NCBI RefSeq assembly: GCF_033705735.1
Contig: NZ_CP131130.1
Span: 1,429,001 to 1,493,000 of the forward strand
Length of the DNA stretch: 64,000 bases
Origin: Shinella zoogloeoides
GTDB lineage: Bacteria > Pseudomonadota > Alphaproteobacteria > Rhizobiales > Rhizobiaceae
Direction of reading: 5' to 3'
The stretch's first letter is position 1, and each line of letters starts with the position of its first letter. Made by a program: the position numbers and the translations under genes. Positions 11,468 through 21,569 of the stretch are shown here, piece by piece. The notes under the pieces were generated by a model. That model saw only the letters and a list, made by a program, of their open reading frames with translations, ran no database searches and had not been told where the DNA came from.

Positions 11468-12282
11468 TCGTCGGAAAGCGAGACCTCGAAGCTGAGGCCA
11501 TCATACGCCGGCTCCACATGGGCCGGCGTTTCCTTCTGCACCGTGTCATAATCGAGCGGCACATGCATGTGCGTCAGGATCGCCCGGGCCGGCTTCAGCC
11601 GCTCGATCCATTCCAGCGCCTGGCCGATGGACAGATGGCTTGAATGGAAGCGATATTGCAGTGCGTCGATCACCAGCATGTCGAGGCCGGCAAGATGCGG
11701 CAGGGTCTCGTCCGGAAAGTCGCTGATATCGCTGCAATAGGCGACATCGCCGATGCGGAAGCCGAGCGAATGGATCGAGCCATGCACTTGGAGGAGGGGC
11801 TGGAAAGTGATCGCGCCCCCTGCCCCTTCGATGGTCACCGGCGCATCCATCGGGTCGATCAGGTTCTCCGTCACGATGGGCGGATACATGCTGCCGGGCG
11901 GCGTCCTGAGACAATAGCCGAAGCCTTCGCGGATGCGGTCCATCGTCTCGACATCGGCCCAGATCGGCACCTGCCGGTGGTTCTGCAGCACGAAGCCGCG
12001 GATATCGTCGATGCCGTGGATATGGTCGGCATGGGCGTGGGTATAGAGCACGGCGTCGATGCTCTCGACGCCGGCCGAAATCATCTGCGTGCGGAAATCC
12101 GGCCCCGTGTCGATGACGACGGTCGTCTTGCCCTCCGGGCCGACCTGCTCGACGAGGAAAGCGGCGCGGGTGCGGCGGTTCTTCGGATTGGCGGGATCGC
12201 AGGCGCCCCAGTCACCGGTGATGCGCGGCACGCCGGGAGACGAGCCGCAGCCGAGAATGGTGAAGCGACGCATATAGGCCAC
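11455..12282 (-). CDS. MBL-fold metallo-hydrolase (PhnP-like)
   Basis: A 275-residue metallo-beta-lactamase-fold hydrolase. The metal motif [12 protein letters not shown] (HxHxDH) and a downstream HSSHLS plus [10 protein letters not shown] give the expected metal ligands. The N-terminus [24 protein letters not shown] resembles the PhnP/cyclic phosphodiesterase group. Substrate unknown; a phosphodiester is likely. The first codon is GTG at 12282. An ATG at 12273 (MRRFTILG) is equally possible. It sits 2 bp after tatD in the long leftward operon and overlaps purC tail to tail. Confidence 0.85.
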   Translation of the reverse strand: MAYMRRFTILGCGSSPGVPRITGDWGACDPANPKNRRTRAAFLVEQVGPEGKTTVVIDTGPDFRTQMISAGVESIDAVLYTHAHADHIHGIDDIRGFVLQNHRQVPIWADVETMDRIREGFGYCLRTPPGSMYPPIVTENLIDPMDAPVTIEGAGGAITFQPLLQVHGSIHSLGFRIGDVAYCSDISDFPDETLPHLAGLDMLVIDALQYRFHSSHLSIGQALEWIERLKPARAILTHMHVPLDYDTVQKETPAHVEPAYDGLSFEVSLSDDQAK

Positions 12283-12284
12283 GG

Positions 12285-13064
12285 CTACACCCGCGGCATC
12301 TTCGAGAAGATGCGGAAGGCGTTTTCCGTGGTGATGCGGGCGATCTCTTCCGTGCTGACCCCGACGGTATCGGCCAGAACGGCTGCCGTGTGGGCCGTAT
12401 AGGCCGGCTCGTTGCGCTTGCCGCGGAACGGCTTCGGCGCAAGATAGGGCGCGTCCGTTTCCACCAGCATGCGCTCCAGCGGCACGGTCCTGGCGATCTC
12501 GCGCAGCTCTTCCGATTTCGGGAAGGTCAGGATGCCGGAGAAGGAAACGTAGCCGCCAAGCTCGACGCCGACGCGCGCCAACTCGGCGCCGGAGGAGAAG
12601 CAGTGCAGCAGGAAGGGGAAGGCCCCCTTCCCCGTTTCCTCGGTCAGGATCGCCGCCATGTCCTCGTCGGCCGAGCGGCTGTGGATGACGAGCGGCAGGC
12701 CCGTCTGCCGGGCGGCCGCGATATGATTGCGCAGGCCGATGGCCTGTGCGTCGCGCGGCGCGTTGTCGTAGTAGTAATCGAGCCCCGCCTCACCGATCGC
12801 CACCACGCGCGGATGGTTCGACAGCTCGACCAGCTCCGAAACCGGAATGTCCAGCTCCTCGTCCGCATTGTGCGGATGCGTGCCCACCGAGCAGAAGACC
12901 GACGGATACTTTTCGGCGATCGCCAGGATCGTCGGGAATTTTCGCACCCGCGTCGAGATCGTGATCATCTGCTTCACGCCGGCCGCGTGCGCCCGCGCGA
13001 CGATATCGTCGCGCTCCGCCTCGAAGTCGGGAAAATCCAGGTGGCAGTGCGTGTCGATCAGCAT
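12285..13064 (-). CDS. tatD: TatD family metal-dependent hydrolase / DNase
   Basis: A 259-residue TIM-barrel hydrolase starting MLIDTHCHLDFPDFEAERD, with the HxH metal ligands at the N-terminus, GEAGLDYYYD, LPLVIHSRSADED, LLHCFSSG and VETDAPYLAPKPFRGKRNEP. TatD proteins are 3'-5' DNases or D-aminoacyl-tRNA-type hydrolases; the exact substrate here is not shown. It lies between metG (7 bp upstream) and the MBL hydrolase gene, an arrangement widely seen in alphaproteobacteria. Confidence 0.93.
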   Translation of the reverse strand: MLIDTHCHLDFPDFEAERDDIVARAHAAGVKQMITISTRVRKFPTILAIAEKYPSVFCSVGTHPHNADEELDIPVSELVELSNHPRVVAIGEAGLDYYYDNAPRDAQAIGLRNHIAAARQTGLPLVIHSRSADEDMAAILTEETGKGAFPFLLHCFSSGAELARVGVELGGYVSFSGILTFPKSEELREIARTVPLERMLVETDAPYLAPKPFRGKRNEPAYTAHTAAVLADTVGVSTEEIARITTENAFRIFSKMPRV

Positions 13065-13071
13065 CGCGGTC

Positions 13072-14622
13072 TCAAGCCTCGGGCGCGACGTAGCGCGGGA
13101 AGACCGGCGTCGGCGCTTCCAGCGGCGTGCCGCTGACGAGACAGCCGGCCTCGCCGAGCGCCGCGAAGTCGCGCTTGTCGACGGGCGCGGCGACGAGGTC
13201 GAGCAGCTTGCGGCCGGACTTCGGCATGAAGGGCTGCAGCAGGATCGCGATCTGGCGCACGACTTCCGCCGTCACATAGAGCACGGTACCCATGCGGACG
13301 GGATCGGTCTTCTTCAGCGCCCAGGGCGCCTCGCCGGCGAAATAGCGGTCGGCTTCCGAGACCACGGCGATGATCGCGGCCAGCGCCCTGTGGATCTGCT
13401 GCTTGCCCATCTCCTCGCGAGTGACGGCGTGCAGCGCGTCGACGGAGGCGAGCATCGCCCGGTCCGCCTCGGACAGTTCCCCGCATTCCGGCACCTTGCC
13501 GTCGCAGTTCTTGACGATCATCGACAGCGAGCGGCTTGCAAGGTTGCCGATGCCGTTGGCGAGGTCGGAGTTGATGCGCGTCGCGATCCCCTCCTCGCTA
13601 TAGCTGCCGTCCTGGCCGAAGGAGACCTCGCGCAGGAAGAAATAGCGGATCTGGTCGAGGCCGAAATGGTTCACCAGATTGACCGGATCGACCACGTTGC
13701 CGAGCGACTTCGACATCTTCTCGCCCTTGTTGAGCAGGAAGCCGTGGGCGAAGACGCGTCCGGGCAGCGGCAGGCCGGCGGACATCAGGAAGGCCGGCCA
13801 GTAGACGGCATGGAAGCGGATGATATCCTTGCCGATGATGTGGATGTTCGCCGGCCAGTATTTCGCACGATCCCCTTGCGGATCAGTGAGATAGCCGGTC
13901 GCGGTAATGTAGTTTGTCAGCGCGTCGACCCACACATACATGACATGCGCCGGGTCGTCCGGAACCGGAATGCCCCAGTCGAAGGTCGTGCGCGAGACGG
14001 AGAGGTCCTTGAGGCCGGACTTGACGAAGGAGATCACCTCGTTGCGGCGCTCGGCCGGGCCGATGAAATCCGGGTTGTCCTCGTAGTGCTTCAGGAGCTT
14101 CTCCTGATAGGCGGAAAGGCGGAAGAAGTAGCTCTCCTCCTCCACCCATTCGACGGGCGTGCCCTGCGGACCGTAGCGAACACCGTCGTCGCGCTTCTCG
14201 GTCTCGTTTTCCTGGTAATAGGCTTCGTCACGAACGGAATACCAGCCGGCATAACCGCCCTTGTAGATGTCGCCATTGGCGGCCATGCGGCGCCAGATTT
14301 CGGCGCAGGCCTCATAGTGGCGTTCTTCGGTCGTGCGGATGAAGTCATCGTTCGACGCATTAAGAAGAATAGCCATATCCTTGAATTCTTTTGAATTCCG
14401 ATCCGCCAGTTCGCGCGGCGAAATGCCTTCCTTGCGCGCCGTCTGCTGCATTTTCTGGCCGTGCTCGTCCGTGCCCGTCAGGAAGAAGACGTCGCGCCCG
14501 TCGAGCCGCTGGTAGCGCGCCATGGCATCCGTCGCGATCAGCTCATAGGCATGGCCGATATGCGGCTTGCCGTTCGGATAGGAAATGGCGGTGGTGATGT
14601 AGAAGCGGGACGTGTCGGTCAT
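13072..14622 (-). CDS. metG: Methionyl-tRNA synthetase
   Basis: Charges tRNA-Met with methionine. The 516-residue protein has the class I HIGH motif ([10 protein letters not shown]) and KMSKS motif ([11 protein letters not shown]), plus the [13 protein letters not shown] segment. No C-terminal EMAP/dimerisation domain is seen, so it is the short form. I chose the ATG at 14622 ([18 protein letters not shown]). The reading from 14652 adds ten residues without family support. Part of the series rlpA, carboxypeptidase homologue, tmk, holB, metG, tatD, MBL. Confidence 0.96.
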   Translation of the reverse strand: MTDTSRFYITTAISYPNGKPHIGHAYELIATDAMARYQRLDGRDVFFLTGTDEHGQKMQQTARKEGISPRELADRNSKEFKDMAILLNASNDDFIRTTEERHYEACAEIWRRMAANGDIYKGGYAGWYSVRDEAYYQENETEKRDDGVRYGPQGTPVEWVEEESYFFRLSAYQEKLLKHYEDNPDFIGPAERRNEVISFVKSGLKDLSVSRTTFDWGIPVPDDPAHVMYVWVDALTNYITATGYLTDPQGDRAKYWPANIHIIGKDIIRFHAVYWPAFLMSAGLPLPGRVFAHGFLLNKGEKMSKSLGNVVDPVNLVNHFGLDQIRYFFLREVSFGQDGSYSEEGIATRINSDLANGIGNLASRSLSMIVKNCDGKVPECGELSEADRAMLASVDALHAVTREEMGKQQIHRALAAIIAVVSEADRYFAGEAPWALKKTDPVRMGTVLYVTAEVVRQIAILLQPFMPKSGRKLLDLVAAPVDKRDFAALGEAGCLVSGTPLEAPTPVFPRYVAPEA

Positions 14623-14710
14623 CTGGGGTGCGTTCTGTCTTCGGTTGTGCAATGCCGCAAGGTATTAGACCATGCGGACGCAGAGGGAAACAGCAAGTTT
14701 CCGCTTTGAA

Positions 14711-15742
14711 CTAGAGCGCGGCGCGGACGTCGTCGAGGACGGTGATGATCGTCTGCTTGCGATCGAGATTGTAGGCCTGCGCGATGGTGATGCGCTCGCC
14801 GAGCTGCGAGGAAAGGTGGGCAAGCCGGTCGGCGCGGGCGATGTCGCCGGAAAGCGCCGCGCTACGGGCCGCGTCGGTGACGAAGTCCGAGACGTGCTGG
14901 CAGAAGAAGGAGAAGACCGTGTCGCTGTCCTTGGCCGACAGCACGTCGGCGAGCCTGTGCACGTCGCGGCGTGGCGGCTCGCCCGGCGCTGTGACGATGG
15001 CACGGAAGGCTTCCACGATGTCGAAGCCGCCGTAGTTCACGAGCTTCAACGCTTCGGAGACGCTGCCATGGGCCGCGGACAGCACCTCCCCTGCCCGTGC
15101 GCCGGACGGCGCCGCGCCGAGGCTTTCCAGCGCGGCGGCAAGATCGTTCTCCGACAGCGGAGACAGGGACAGCGGCAGGCAGCGCGAGCGGATGGTCGGC
15201 AGCAGCTTGCCGGGCGCGTGGGTCAGAACGAGGAAGAGCGAACGCTTCGGCGGCTCTTCGAGGATCTTCAGGATGGCGTTGGCGGCGTTGCGGTTGAGGT
15301 CGTCCGCCGGGTCGATGATGACGATGCGCCAGTTGCCCGTGCCGGACGTCTGCGCCAGGAACTTTCCGGCCTTGCGCACCTCGTCGACGGTGATGGCGGA
15401 TTTCACCTTGCCGGTCTTCTCATCGACCGGGCGGGTGAGATGCAAGAGATTGTGCGAGGCGCCGGCGGCGAGCTGGCGGGTGATGGGCGACGCGGGCGAC
15501 GGGTCGGCCATCGTTTCGGGCGCGTCCGCCGGTTCCGGATGGTGCAGCACATGGTTGGCGAAGCGGAAGGCGAGCGTCGCCTTGCCGATGCCCTCCTGCC
15601 CCTCGATGAGGATCGCGTGATGGCCCTTGCCGGAGCGATAGGAGCGCGCCAGGAACGCGGCCGCCTCGGCATGGCCGAAGAGCTTCGTCTGCTCGGCGGG
15701 ATGCACCGCTCCGTCGAGGATGCCGGGGCGCTCCTCGCTCAC
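14711..15742 (-). CDS. holB: DNA polymerase III delta-prime subunit
   Basis: Clamp-loader subunit of the replicative polymerase. The 343-residue protein has an AAA+ fold with a P-loop-like [16 protein letters not shown], then [30 protein letters not shown] and an [31 protein letters not shown] segment containing the SRC-type arginine finger (TIRSRC). The typical zinc-finger Cys cluster of clamp-loader subunits is not evident, as in other alphaproteobacterial delta-prime proteins. Its start overlaps the tmk stop by 4 bp, a conserved tmk-holB coupling. Confidence 0.92.
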   Translation of the reverse strand: MSEERPGILDGAVHPAEQTKLFGHAEAAAFLARSYRSGKGHHAILIEGQEGIGKATLAFRFANHVLHHPEPADAPETMADPSPASPITRQLAAGASHNLLHLTRPVDEKTGKVKSAITVDEVRKAGKFLAQTSGTGNWRIVIIDPADDLNRNAANAILKILEEPPKRSLFLVLTHAPGKLLPTIRSRCLPLSLSPLSENDLAAALESLGAAPSGARAGEVLSAAHGSVSEALKLVNYGGFDIVEAFRAIVTAPGEPPRRDVHRLADVLSAKDSDTVFSFFCQHVSDFVTDAARSAALSGDIARADRLAHLSSQLGERITIAQAYNLDRKQTIITVLDDVRAAL

Positions 15743-16416
15743 GAGACATGCTCCGGATGGCCATGCGCATTGATCGGCAGCAGCGGCTCGATAATGGCGA
15801 GCACCTCCGCGGCAATCGTCTCCTGCGCCTTGGTGGCATCGACCACGCGGCAGCGCAGCGGCTCGCGCTCGGCGATGTCGAGGAAGGCCTCGCGGCGCTT
15901 CTCGTGGGTCTCCAGCTCTTCCTTCTCGAAGCGGTCGGGTTGCTCCTCCGGCCCTGTGGCGCGCTTGCGGGCACGCTCCAGCCCGATGGAGGCGGGGAGA
16001 TCGAAGATGATCGTGCAGTCCGGCACGACGCCGTTGATCGCCACCCGCTCGAGCGTCTCGACGAAGGATTGCTCCAGATTGCCGGTTATGCCCTGGTAGA
16101 CGCGGGAGGAGTCCATGAAGCGGTCACAGAGGACGACCGTGCCGACTGCCAGCGCCGGGCGGATGACCTGCTCGACATGGTCGCTGCGCGCCGCGGCAAA
16201 GAGGATCGCCTCCATGCGGATGCCGTAGGGTTCGGCCGCGCCGGACAGCAGCACATGGCGCACCGCCTCCGCGCCCTTCGAGCCGCCAGGCTCGCGCGTC
16301 ATGAGCACGGTCAGGCCGCGCTCGCGCAAGGCATTCGCCAGAAGCCGGATCTGCGTCGACTTTCCGGCGCCTTCGCCGCCTTCGAACGTGACAAACAAAC
16401 CGGGTGCGGCAGACAA
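15739..16416 (-). CDS. tmk: Thymidylate kinase
   Basis: Phosphorylates dTMP to dTDP. The 225-residue protein has the P-loop [17 protein letters not shown], the DR(F/Y) segment [15 protein letters not shown] and the [12 protein letters not shown] tail region. Start: ATG at 16416. It is coupled to holB by a 4-bp overlap and follows the carboxypeptidase homologue by 127 bp in the same direction. Confidence 0.96.
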   Translation of the reverse strand: MSAAPGLFVTFEGGEGAGKSTQIRLLANALRERGLTVLMTREPGGSKGAEAVRHVLLSGAAEPYGIRMEAILFAAARSDHVEQVIRPALAVGTVVLCDRFMDSSRVYQGITGNLEQSFVETLERVAINGVVPDCTIIFDLPASIGLERARKRATGPEEQPDRFEKEELETHEKRREAFLDIAEREPLRCRVVDATKAQETIAAEVLAIIEPLLPINAHGHPEHVS

Positions 16417-16543
16417 ATCCTAGTTCCGTTGCAGCGGCCGCCGCGGCGGCCATTTGACATTTTCCAGTGAGGCGGAGGCGAGTCGGACCACTACTAACCC
16501 ATGTTTCCGGCGGACGAAACGCTTTTCGCCCTGCCCCACCCCG

Positions 16544-17713
16544 TCAAATCCAGAAGAAGAACAGTTCGATCAGCGCATCCAGCGCGCGCGAGCGCAAGGT
16601 GCCGACGGCCACCGTTCCCGCGGTCTTCACCGGCACCTCGCGCAGGAGCTGCTTGTCGTTCCATATCTTCAGCGTGCCGACGTCCTGCCCGGGCTCCACC
16701 GGCGCGCGCACGGGCCAGTTATAGACGACGCGGGCGACGAGCCGCTGAGAATTGTCCTTGGGCAGGAACACGTCGACCTCGTCGCCCGCAACGAGCGGCA
16801 CGGTCGAGGCGCTGCCGCCATAGACGCTCGCATCGGCGATCGTCTCGCCTTCCTTGAACAGCGTGCGCCGCTCGAAGGTCGCCAGCGCCCATTCGATGAT
16901 GCGGCGGGATTCCTCCGTGCGGACCTTGTCGCTTTCCATGCCGCCCATCGCCAGCAGCAGATGCTTGCCGTCACGGTTGACGGCGGCGACGATGGAATAG
17001 CCGCCCTCCTCCGAAAATCCGGTGACGAAGCCGGTCACGCCGATATTGAGCGCCAGGAGAGGATTGCGGTTGCGCTGCTTGATCTTGTTCCACTCGAATT
17101 CCGGTTCGAGATAGTAATGCATATAGGCCGGATAGGCCGTTTCGAGATGCCGGGCGAGCAGCACCATCTCGCGCATCGTCACCTTGTTGCCGGGATCCGG
17201 CAGGCCGGTGGCATTGGCGAAGGCGGATTTCTCCAGCCCGAGCGCCCTCGCCTCCGCATTCATCCGCTCGACGAAGGCGGCTTCCGAACCGGCGATGCCC
17301 TCGCCCAGAATGATGCAGGCATCGTTGGCGAACTGGACGGTGACGCCGCGCACGAGATCCTCGACGCGCACGCTGGATTTCAGCGCCGCGAACATGGTGG
17401 AGGTGCGCGACGGCGCGCCGCCGGTCCGCCAGGCATGCTCCGTGACGGGATATTGCGTATCGAGCGTGATCTCGCCGGCCGACAGCGCCTTGAAGACGCT
17501 CGCCATGGTCATGAGCTTGGCAAGGGAGGCCGCAGGAACAACCTCGTCTTCCGCCCGGGCGAAAAGCACCGTGCCGGTCTCCGCCTCAACCATATAGACC
17601 TGTCTTGCCTTGACGTCGAAGCCGGCCTGCGCCTGCGGCGCCGGGGACTGGGCGTGCGCAACCGTCAGCAGGGACAGGAAAAGAACGAGGCAGACAGAAA
17701 GGCGGCGATGCAT
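16544..17713 (-). CDS. D-alanyl-D-alanine carboxypeptidase homologue with two altered active-site motifs
   Basis: A 389-residue exported protein of the S11 (PBP5/DacA-like) family, with signal peptide MHRRLSVCLVLFLSLLTVAH. Family members trim D-Ala from peptidoglycan stem peptides. The catalytic SxxK motif is present (S63-L-A-K66), but the SxN motif reads FAN (F128-A-N130, within VTVQFANDACI) and the KTG motif reads VTG (V230-T-G232, within GFVTGFSEEGG). The codons are TTC and GTC, so these are not single ambiguous bases. The C-terminal S11 beta-domain (PBP5_C) is present. The protein may be inactive or modified, for example a peptidoglycan-binding or regulatory form. Start chosen at ATG 17713 with GGAG upstream. 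Neighbour rlpA is also a cell-wall gene. Confidence 0.88.
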   Translation of the reverse strand: MHRRLSVCLVLFLSLLTVAHAQSPAPQAQAGFDVKARQVYMVEAETGTVLFARAEDEVVPAASLAKLMTMASVFKALSAGEITLDTQYPVTEHAWRTGGAPSRTSTMFAALKSSVRVEDLVRGVTVQFANDACIILGEGIAGSEAAFVERMNAEARALGLEKSAFANATGLPDPGNKVTMREMVLLARHLETAYPAYMHYYLEPEFEWNKIKQRNRNPLLALNIGVTGFVTGFSEEGGYSIVAAVNRDGKHLLLAMGGMESDKVRTEESRRIIEWALATFERRTLFKEGETIADASVYGGSASTVPLVAGDEVDVFLPKDNSQRLVARVVYNWPVRAPVEPGQDVGTLKIWNDKQLLREVPVKTAGTVAVGTLRSRALDALIELFFFWI

Positions 17714-17808
17714 GGCGACTCCGGGTGCCGTCACCCTCCCACAGCCGGACGCGTTGCGCAAACGGCTTTGCGGGAAGAAGGCGCCATGCCGCCCGTCACG
17801 CCCTTCCC

Positions 17809-18819
17809 TCAACCCGCCTTGTCGGCGAGCGCGGAAAGCGGCGTCAACTGGCCGTCGAGCGTGAGGATGGCGTCGAAGGCGCCGGAGGCATCCCGCACCC
17901 GCTCATCCGCATAGGCGGCCGCATAGCTGCCGCCGGAAAGCTGCGGAACGAAATCCGGCCGCTCCATCGGCACCGGGCCGATTTCGGGCAGGAGCACGAA
18001 TTCCTGCTCCATGACCTGGAAGGGAATGGCCTGCGGCGCGGTCTTGGTGAGCGCCGTCATCGCGCTCTGCTCCGGCATGGAGAACGTATCTTCGCCTGTC
18101 GAAGGCATCGCACGCGTATCGGCGGAAGCCACCATGACGCCGGTCGCGATCTGGCCGCCCGGATCGACCGCCGGAATGCGCGATCCCTTCTGTACGTAGG
18201 AGGCCATGAGATAGGGCATGTCGTTGCCCTCGAGCGGCGCCTTGCCGACATATTGCACGCGCACCTTGGCCGTGCCGGTGCGCTTCATGTCGAGGAGGTC
18301 GGCCGTCTTGGACGAGACGTCGATCAGGCGGTTTTCGTGGAACGGGCCGCGGTCGTTGACGCGCACGATGACCGACGTGCCGTTTTCGAGATTGGTGACG
18401 CGGGCGTAGCTCGGCAGCGGGAAGGTCGGATGGGCGGCGGAAAGATGGTAGCGGTCGTAGACCTCGCCGTTCGCCGTCTTGCGGCCGTGGAAGGCCGAAC
18501 CGTACCAGGAAGCAAGACCGGTCTTGCTGTAGCCCATCTCTTCCTTCGGCTGATACCACTTGCCGCGGACCTGATAGGCCTTGCCGAGCTGGTAGCGCCC
18601 GCCGCCCTTCGGCACGGGCTGGCCATCCTCGACGATACGGGGGCTCGCCTTCACGCCATATTCGGATTCGGAGAAGAATTCCTTGCTGCGGACCTTCTTC
18701 TTGGGAGCTTGAGCCGTCGTCGCACAGGCGGCAAGGCCTGCGCAGACCAGCGGAATTGCGATGAACCGAAGGCCTTGGCCAAGACGGTTCGCACTCTTCT
18801 TCAAGTTATTATGTCCCAC
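17809..18819 (-). CDS. rlpA: RlpA family septal lipoprotein
   Basis: A 336-residue lipoprotein: signal with lipobox LAAC near residue 32, then a double-psi beta-barrel (GLASWYGSAFHGRKTANGE, AAHPTFPLPSYARVTNLENG, VRVNDRGPF) over about residues 100-190. In Pseudomonas RlpA the His of AAH and Asp of NDRGPF are needed for lytic transglycosylase activity on denuded glycan; both are present. No C-terminal SPOR domain is recognisable, and the tail of about 130 residues is low-complexity-like. It lies 95 bp upstream of the carboxypeptidase homologue, suggesting a cell-wall pair. Confidence 0.92.
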   Translation of the reverse strand: MGHNNLKKSANRLGQGLRFIAIPLVCAGLAACATTAQAPKKKVRSKEFFSESEYGVKASPRIVEDGQPVPKGGGRYQLGKAYQVRGKWYQPKEEMGYSKTGLASWYGSAFHGRKTANGEVYDRYHLSAAHPTFPLPSYARVTNLENGTSVIVRVNDRGPFHENRLIDVSSKTADLLDMKRTGTAKVRVQYVGKAPLEGNDMPYLMASYVQKGSRIPAVDPGGQIATGVMVASADTRAMPSTGEDTFSMPEQSAMTALTKTAPQAIPFQVMEQEFVLLPEIGPVPMERPDFVPQLSGGSYAAAYADERVRDASGAFDAILTLDGQLTPLSALADKAG

Positions 18820-19030
18820 GCCGCTATTGTCCCCGACAGTGTGCCAGCCAACTGCCTTGCCCCTGCAAGTCGGCCGTCAATGCCATTCAGTAAATAACAG
18901 TGTGTTAATCATGCCAGTAAGATGGCGAAATTGCGAATGAACGCCGCAATGGGCGCGAAGATTGATAAGTTATGGTTTATGTATGATTAAGGCGCCCGCC
19001 GGACCTGGCGAGCGCCGGCTCTGCATTTCG

Positions 19031-19246
19031 TCAGGTCGCCTCGACCTGGAGGACATCGAAAAGCCGATCGGGATCGCGCACGCCATGACGATAGAGCGTG
19101 ATGATCGAGCGTGCCAGGGAACGCGCCCCGGCCTCGTCGAGGCGAAGGCTGCCCGAGGCGGTCAGGCGGGTGAATACGCCTTTCAGGATATCGAGGTCCT
19201 GCGGTTCAAACATGCCGATATGCGTGGGGTCTCGAAGCACGTCCAT
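19031..19246 (-). CDS. Small conserved-looking hypothetical protein, 71 aa
   Basis: A 71-residue, probably cytoplasmic, helical protein (MDVLRDPTHIGMFEPQDLDI, then LRLDEAGARSLARSIITLYRHGVRDPDRL). A strong ribosome-binding site (GGGGAGG) lies 8 bp before the ATG at 19246, which decides this start over a longer reading from 19315. No signal peptide or membrane helix. Function unknown. Confidence 0.65.
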   Translation of the reverse strand: MDVLRDPTHIGMFEPQDLDILKGVFTRLTASGSLRLDEAGARSLARSIITLYRHGVRDPDRLFDVLQVEAT

Positions 19247-19519
19247 TGCGGCCTCCCCTTGCTTGGCACCGAGCCGGCAGTATCGCTTTCCGGTGCCGTT
19301 AAACTCTAGGGCCACAATGCGTCCGCAACAAGTCGGGAAAAGTTATATGGCGTTTTACGTCCTGTGCCATCGCGGCACGGCGGGCGTGATGCCGGCCTCC
19401 GGCGGGTGAGCCCTGCCCTGGGTCGAAGCGCTTGTCCACCGGCGAACCCGCCCGCCCGCTTGTCTCCCCCAGGCCCCCTGCCTATCTTGCGGCCGACGGA
19501 ATCAGCAGGAAAATCAAAG

Positions 19520-19810
19520 ATGTCGAATACCAGAAACCTGATCGCCTCCGCCCTTGCAGCCATCGTCGTCGGTGGCGGCGTCATGGCCTATGACACCTGG
19601 AAGGGTGCCGAATGGGTCGTCTCGCCCGAGCAGATCGCCGCCGCCAAGGCGGAAGGCAAAGCCGGCTACGAATCCTCGCCCGGCACCGTCACCGTCCTGC
19701 CGATCCGCAGCGAGACGGCTGACATACTGCCGTTCAAATGGGGCCTCTACGGACTTGCCGCCGGAGCCCTGACCTTCCTTTCCCTGCGAAAGAAGAAGGC
19801 GGCCGCCTGA
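19520..19810 (+). CDS. Small membrane protein with two helices, 96 aa
   Basis: A 96-residue protein with a hydrophobic segment at the N-terminus (LIASALAAIVVGGGVMAYD) and another near the end (WGLYGLAAGALTFLSLRKKK), joined by an exported-looking loop. The basic end should lie in the cytoplasm. A GCAGGAAAATC site precedes the ATG at 19520. A longer frame from 19364 is unlikely. No family recognised. Confidence 0.62.
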   Translation: MSNTRNLIASALAAIVVGGGVMAYDTWKGAEWVVSPEQIAAAKAEGKAGYESSPGTVTVLPIRSETADILPFKWGLYGLAAGALTFLSLRKKKAAA

Positions 19811-19907
19811 CATTGCCGAGATGCCGGATTTCGTATTGCCTCGCGAAATCCGGTACCACCCGCGCCTGCGGCCCATTTTTCATCGCATTGCGCGTTACAG
19901 TCGGGTC

Positions 19908-20057
19908 ATGGACAAGTCAGGCCTGCTCTTCCTCTTCCTCCTCGGCGCCCTCGCGGCCCTCGTCGTCAGCGTGCTCCTCATCGAAACGGAACAGCCGACA
20001 GCACGGCAGGACGACGGATCCCTGATCCCGCCCGAAATGACGGACCACGCCCGCTGA
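19908..20057 (+). CDS. Small single-helix membrane protein, 49 aa
   Basis: A 49-residue frame, MDKSGLLFLFLLGALAALVV at the start, then a short polar tail (ETEQPTARQDDGSLIPPEM). It looks like a one-helix inner-membrane protein. The start at 19908 is chosen because the helix then lies at the N-terminus. No clear Shine-Dalgarno sequence. It follows the 96-residue membrane protein gene by 97 bp. Function unknown. Confidence 0.45.
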   Translation: MDKSGLLFLFLLGALAALVVSVLLIETEQPTARQDDGSLIPPEMTDHAR

Positions 20058-20311
20058 ACCGATGAAAACGGAAGGATGGCGGAAGAATCGACCATCCTAT
20101 AGGCAGCTTGCTCCGGCTTTGCTTTTTTTGACCTGAGTATCCGGTAATCCAGCCATATGCCCACAGATTTCCTAGGACATGCCCACGTATCTGCCCGCAA
20201 ATGAGCGGGATAGGGCGGGAACATATGGGAAACGATAGGAACAGAAAGCACAAACAGCCCGCCAATTTTAAGGGGCTATGGGTAGGCGCGGGAAAAGAAG
20301 GGAACGGTCAA

Positions 20312-20401
20312 TGGCGGAAGAGGTGGGATTCGAACCCACGGTAGACTCTCGCCTACGCCGGTTTTCAAGACCGGTGCCTTAAACCGCTCGGCCACTCTTC
20401 C
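20312..20401 (-). tRNA. tRNA-Ser (anticodon UGA)
   Basis: The reverse strand folds as a 90-nt class II tRNA with a long variable arm. The acceptor stem GGAAGAG pairs with CTCTTCC, the anticodon loop is CTTGAAA (anticodon TGA), the T-arm contains GGTTCGAATCC and the CCA end is encoded. It reads UCN serine codons. A good promoter lies upstream. No integrase or attachment duplication was found next to it. Confidence 0.96.
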
Positions 20402-20439
20402 GTTGATGAAAGGCATTGCCGCCCCTCGAGCGATGCGGC

Positions 20440-20467
20440 TTTTTAGCAGCTTTGCTTGGCGCGTCAA
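20440..20467 (-). promoter_or_regulatory. Promoter of tRNA-Ser
   Basis: On the reverse strand TTGACG and TAAAAA are separated by 16 bp, and the -10 box ends about 38 bp before the tRNA 5' end. Position and match are good for a sigma-70-type stable-RNA promoter. Confidence 0.5.
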
Positions 20468-20642
20468 CTTGCTCCGCCGCGTCCGGCCCGGCGATCTGGT
20501 GAAAGTGACGAAGGCTGCCTGAAGCCTGCATCGTGAGGTTGTCTTGGCAAGGTCCCGGGATTCAACGAATCTTAAGGCAGACGCCCCTATCGTCTGCGCC
20601 ATGCGACAGGGAGGCCGGCCGCGCGCCGTGCTTAGAGGGGCC

Positions 20643-21569
20643 ATGATTTCCGAAGACGTTCTCAACTCGGCATTGCGCGACCTGTTCGACGTTTCCCCTG
20701 TTCCGTTCTCGATCTCGACGACCGACTTCAACTCCCGCTACATCAAGGTCAATCCGGCATATCTGCGGCTGGTCGGCCGTTCCTGGGAGGAACTGGCGGA
20801 AAAGCCGCTCGCCATCGATCTTCCCTACCCGATAGATCTTCCCGCCAGGCTCGAGCGGATGCATCTCCTCGAAACGCAGGGCTTCTACGACCTCACGGAA
20901 GTGGAGATGCTGAGAAGCGACGGGCAGATATTCCCGACGCTGATCACCGCGCAGCGTCGAAGGATCGCCGGCGAAAGCCTGGACATCGAGATCGTGATCG
21001 ACAATTCGGAGCGCAAGGCGCTGGAGAACGCAATCCTCCATGCCGCCCGAACCGACGCGATGACGGGCCTTCACAACCGGGCCTCCTTCGAGGCCCATCT
21101 TGTCGAAGCCCTTTCCGTGACCTCCGACGAGCGCCGCCTGTCGCTGGCATATATAGACCTGAACCGCTTCAAGCAGGTGAACGACAGGTTCGGCCATTCC
21201 ATCGGCGACCGTGTGTTGAAGGAGGTCGCCCGGCGGATACGCGAATGGAGCGCCGATGGCGATTTCGTCGCCCGGCTGGGCGGCGACGAGTTTGCCGTCG
21301 TTTCCTCGTTCAGCTCCGCTCGACCGATTACGCTCGCGCGCTATCTCGGCCTCGCGGCACGGATAGCGGATCTCATGCAGATCGATGGCCAGCCCATTCA
21401 GGTCGGCGCGGCCATCGGCATAGCGCAAGCCACGCACGATATGGGCTTCAGCGCCTTCCTCGATAATGCCGACAGGGCGATGTATGAGGCGAAGGCGACC
21501 GGCAGCCTGATCGAGGTCCGCTTCGATAAACCTGTCCATGCGCGCGAAATGAAGCTTAGCTGCGGCTAG
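20643..21569 (+). CDS. PAS-GGDEF diguanylate cyclase
   Basis: A 308-residue cytoplasmic protein: a PAS sensor (about residues 10-125, with PFSISTTDFNSRYIKVNPAY) followed by a GGDEF domain (about 140-300). The catalytic loop reads LGGDEFAVV, intact, with ARTDAMTGLHNRASFE and the DLNRFKQVND metal-binding segment, so it should make cyclic di-GMP from two GTP. The inhibitory I-site RxxD five residues before GGDEF is not obvious. No membrane helix. Start: ATG at 20643 after AGAGGGG; ATG 20601 is an alternative. It stands alone beside small hypothetical genes, so its input signal is unknown. Confidence 0.92.
   Translation: MISEDVLNSALRDLFDVSPVPFSISTTDFNSRYIKVNPAYLRLVGRSWEELAEKPLAIDLPYPIDLPARLERMHLLETQGFYDLTEVEMLRSDGQIFPTLITAQRRRIAGESLDIEIVIDNSERKALENAILHAARTDAMTGLHNRASFEAHLVEALSVTSDERRLSLAYIDLNRFKQVNDRFGHSIGDRVLKEVARRIREWSADGDFVARLGGDEFAVVSSFSSARPITLARYLGLAARIADLMQIDGQPIQVGAAIGIAQATHDMGFSAFLDNADRAMYEAKATGSLIEVRFDKPVHAREMKLSCG

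Noticed and set aside
20058..20311. Region next to the tRNA-Ser 3' end as a possible integration site
   Set aside because: No integrase, no duplicated tRNA end and no composition shift. It only shows a repeated ATGCCCAC word and a small CCCGC/GCGGG hairpin.
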